Source: CAZTCJ01 sp964612085
Lineage (GTDB): Bacteria > Pseudomonadota > Alphaproteobacteria > JAJFIK01
Length of the DNA: 30,460 nt
Direction: 5' to 3'
Assembly (NCBI GenBank): GCA_964612085.1
Contig: CAZTCJ010000043.1
Location: 1 to 30,460 of the forward strand
Part shown: piece by piece, positions 30,133 to 30,460 of the stretch
How positions within the stretch are numbered: position 1 is the stretch's first letter
Layout of the letters: each line of letters begins with the position of its first letter
Notes under the pieces: model-generated
Database searches by the model: none
What the model saw: the letters and a program-made list of their open reading frames with translations, nothing else
What the model was told of the DNA's origin: nothing
Position numbers and translations under genes: made by a program

Positions 30133-30460
30133 GTGACGGACGCGTCTGATCGACTGGCCTACAGAACCGCCGGGCTGACCAAGGTCTACGGCACCGGGGC
30201 GGCGGCGGTCCATGCCTTGCGCGGGGTCGATCTGGAAATCCCCGAGGGCGAGCTGGTGGTGCTGCTGGGCCCGTCGGGCAGCGGCAAATCCACCCTTCTC
30301 AACATTCTGGGCGGTCTCGATTCCCCGAGCGGCGGTCAGGTGTTTTTCATGGGCCGGGAGTTGACCGGCTTTTCCGACCGTGAGTTGACGGCCTATCGCC
30401 GCGAACATGTGGGCTTCGTCTTTCAGTTCTACAATCTGATGCCGAGCCTGACGGCGCGGG
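30133..30460 (+). CDS. ABC transporter ATP-binding protein, MacB/LolD type (3' end outside window)
   Basis: The first 109 codons of an ABC ATPase. They show the A-loop Tyr in LTKVYGTG, the segment ALRGVDLEIPEGELVVLLG, Walker A GPSGSGKS, the following TLLNILGGLDSPSGG and the Q-loop FQFYNLMPSL. The phrase NILGGLD and the DRELTAYRREHVGFVFQ helix are typical of the MacB/LolD/FtsE branch, which partners with FtsX-like permeases to move lipoproteins or efflux substrates from the inner membrane. It is not of the HlyB type that exports RTX proteins. The GTG start at 30133 has AAGGGGG six bases upstream. The rest of the gene and the partner permease lie beyond the window. Confidence 0.92.
   Translation, partial: MTDASDRLAYRTAGLTKVYGTGAAAVHALRGVDLEIPEGELVVLLGPSGSGKSTLLNILGGLDSPSGGQVFFMGRELTGFSDRELTAYRREHVGFVFQFYNLMPSLTAR

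Noticed and set aside
30133..30460. ABC gene as the type I exporter of the RTX protein
   Set aside because: Its motifs fit MacB/LolD-type ATPases, and it starts directly with the nucleotide-binding domain, whereas HlyB-type exporters begin with a membrane domain.

Overview
The window reads as chromosomal DNA of a GC-rich alphaproteobacterium. The evidence is the aerobic cobaltochelatase pair cobS-cobT, a CarD regulator next to an RpoH2-type sigma-32 factor, an FdxA 7Fe ferredoxin beside TerB-like, Hsp15-like and SUV3-like helicase genes, and dense, tightly spaced coding. Genus and species cannot be named from sequence alone. A run of 100 N (21995-22094) shows that this is a draft assembly.

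Layout. 1-2731: the end of cobS and all of cobT (cobalt insertion for B12). 2772-6086: an AhpD-like carboxymuconolactone decarboxylase family protein and a Tat-exported dienelactone hydrolase (both minus), an exported phytase-like beta-propeller protein (plus) and a divergent VUT-family membrane protein (minus). 6371-6738: rpmB with a strong terminator. 7088-12549: a DUF3108 envelope protein, then a helicase, an S4/Hsp15 protein, a TerB-like protein and fdxA, all on plus. 13010-14606: carD and rpoH (RpoH2 type). 14618-16482: a two-gene minus-strand operon of nuclease-fold proteins: a membrane-anchored GIY-YIG-like protein and a secreted SNase-like protein lacking key catalytic residues. 16715-16791: tRNA-Arg(CCT), followed by a dense cluster of hairpins. 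17019-18934: an exported S41-type peptidase and a frameshifted TylF-like methyltransferase. 18953-21830: a DUF998 membrane protein, a quinone-oxidoreductase-like MDR with a divergent MarR regulator sharing one operator palindrome, and a YafY/WYL regulator. 21833-22094: a direct repeat broken by the assembly gap. 22133-25157: a VOC protein, then two glycosyltransferases, the first fused to an HD-like domain. 25491-30023: a 1510-residue RTX exoprotein combining a subtilase-like domain, a 5'-nucleotidase and calcium-binding repeats. 30133-end: an ABC ATPase of the MacB/LolD type.

Most interesting regulatory signal. Two intergenic sites have the form TGATCC-N18-TAA, which resembles the alphaproteobacterial RpoE-ChrR (ECF11, singlet-oxygen) promoter. 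One lies upstream of rpoH (13631-13660), a known kind of target. The other lies upstream of the giant RTX protein (25294-25323), which to my knowledge is not an established target. If real, the exoprotein would belong to an oxidative or photo-oxidative stress regulon together with RpoH2.

Most interesting proteins. The giant exoprotein has a subtilisin-like fold signature in which Glu replaces the catalytic His, fused to a nucleotidase with an atypical metal site. The GIY-YIG/SNase-like pair and the glycosyltransferase-HD fusion are also poorly described.
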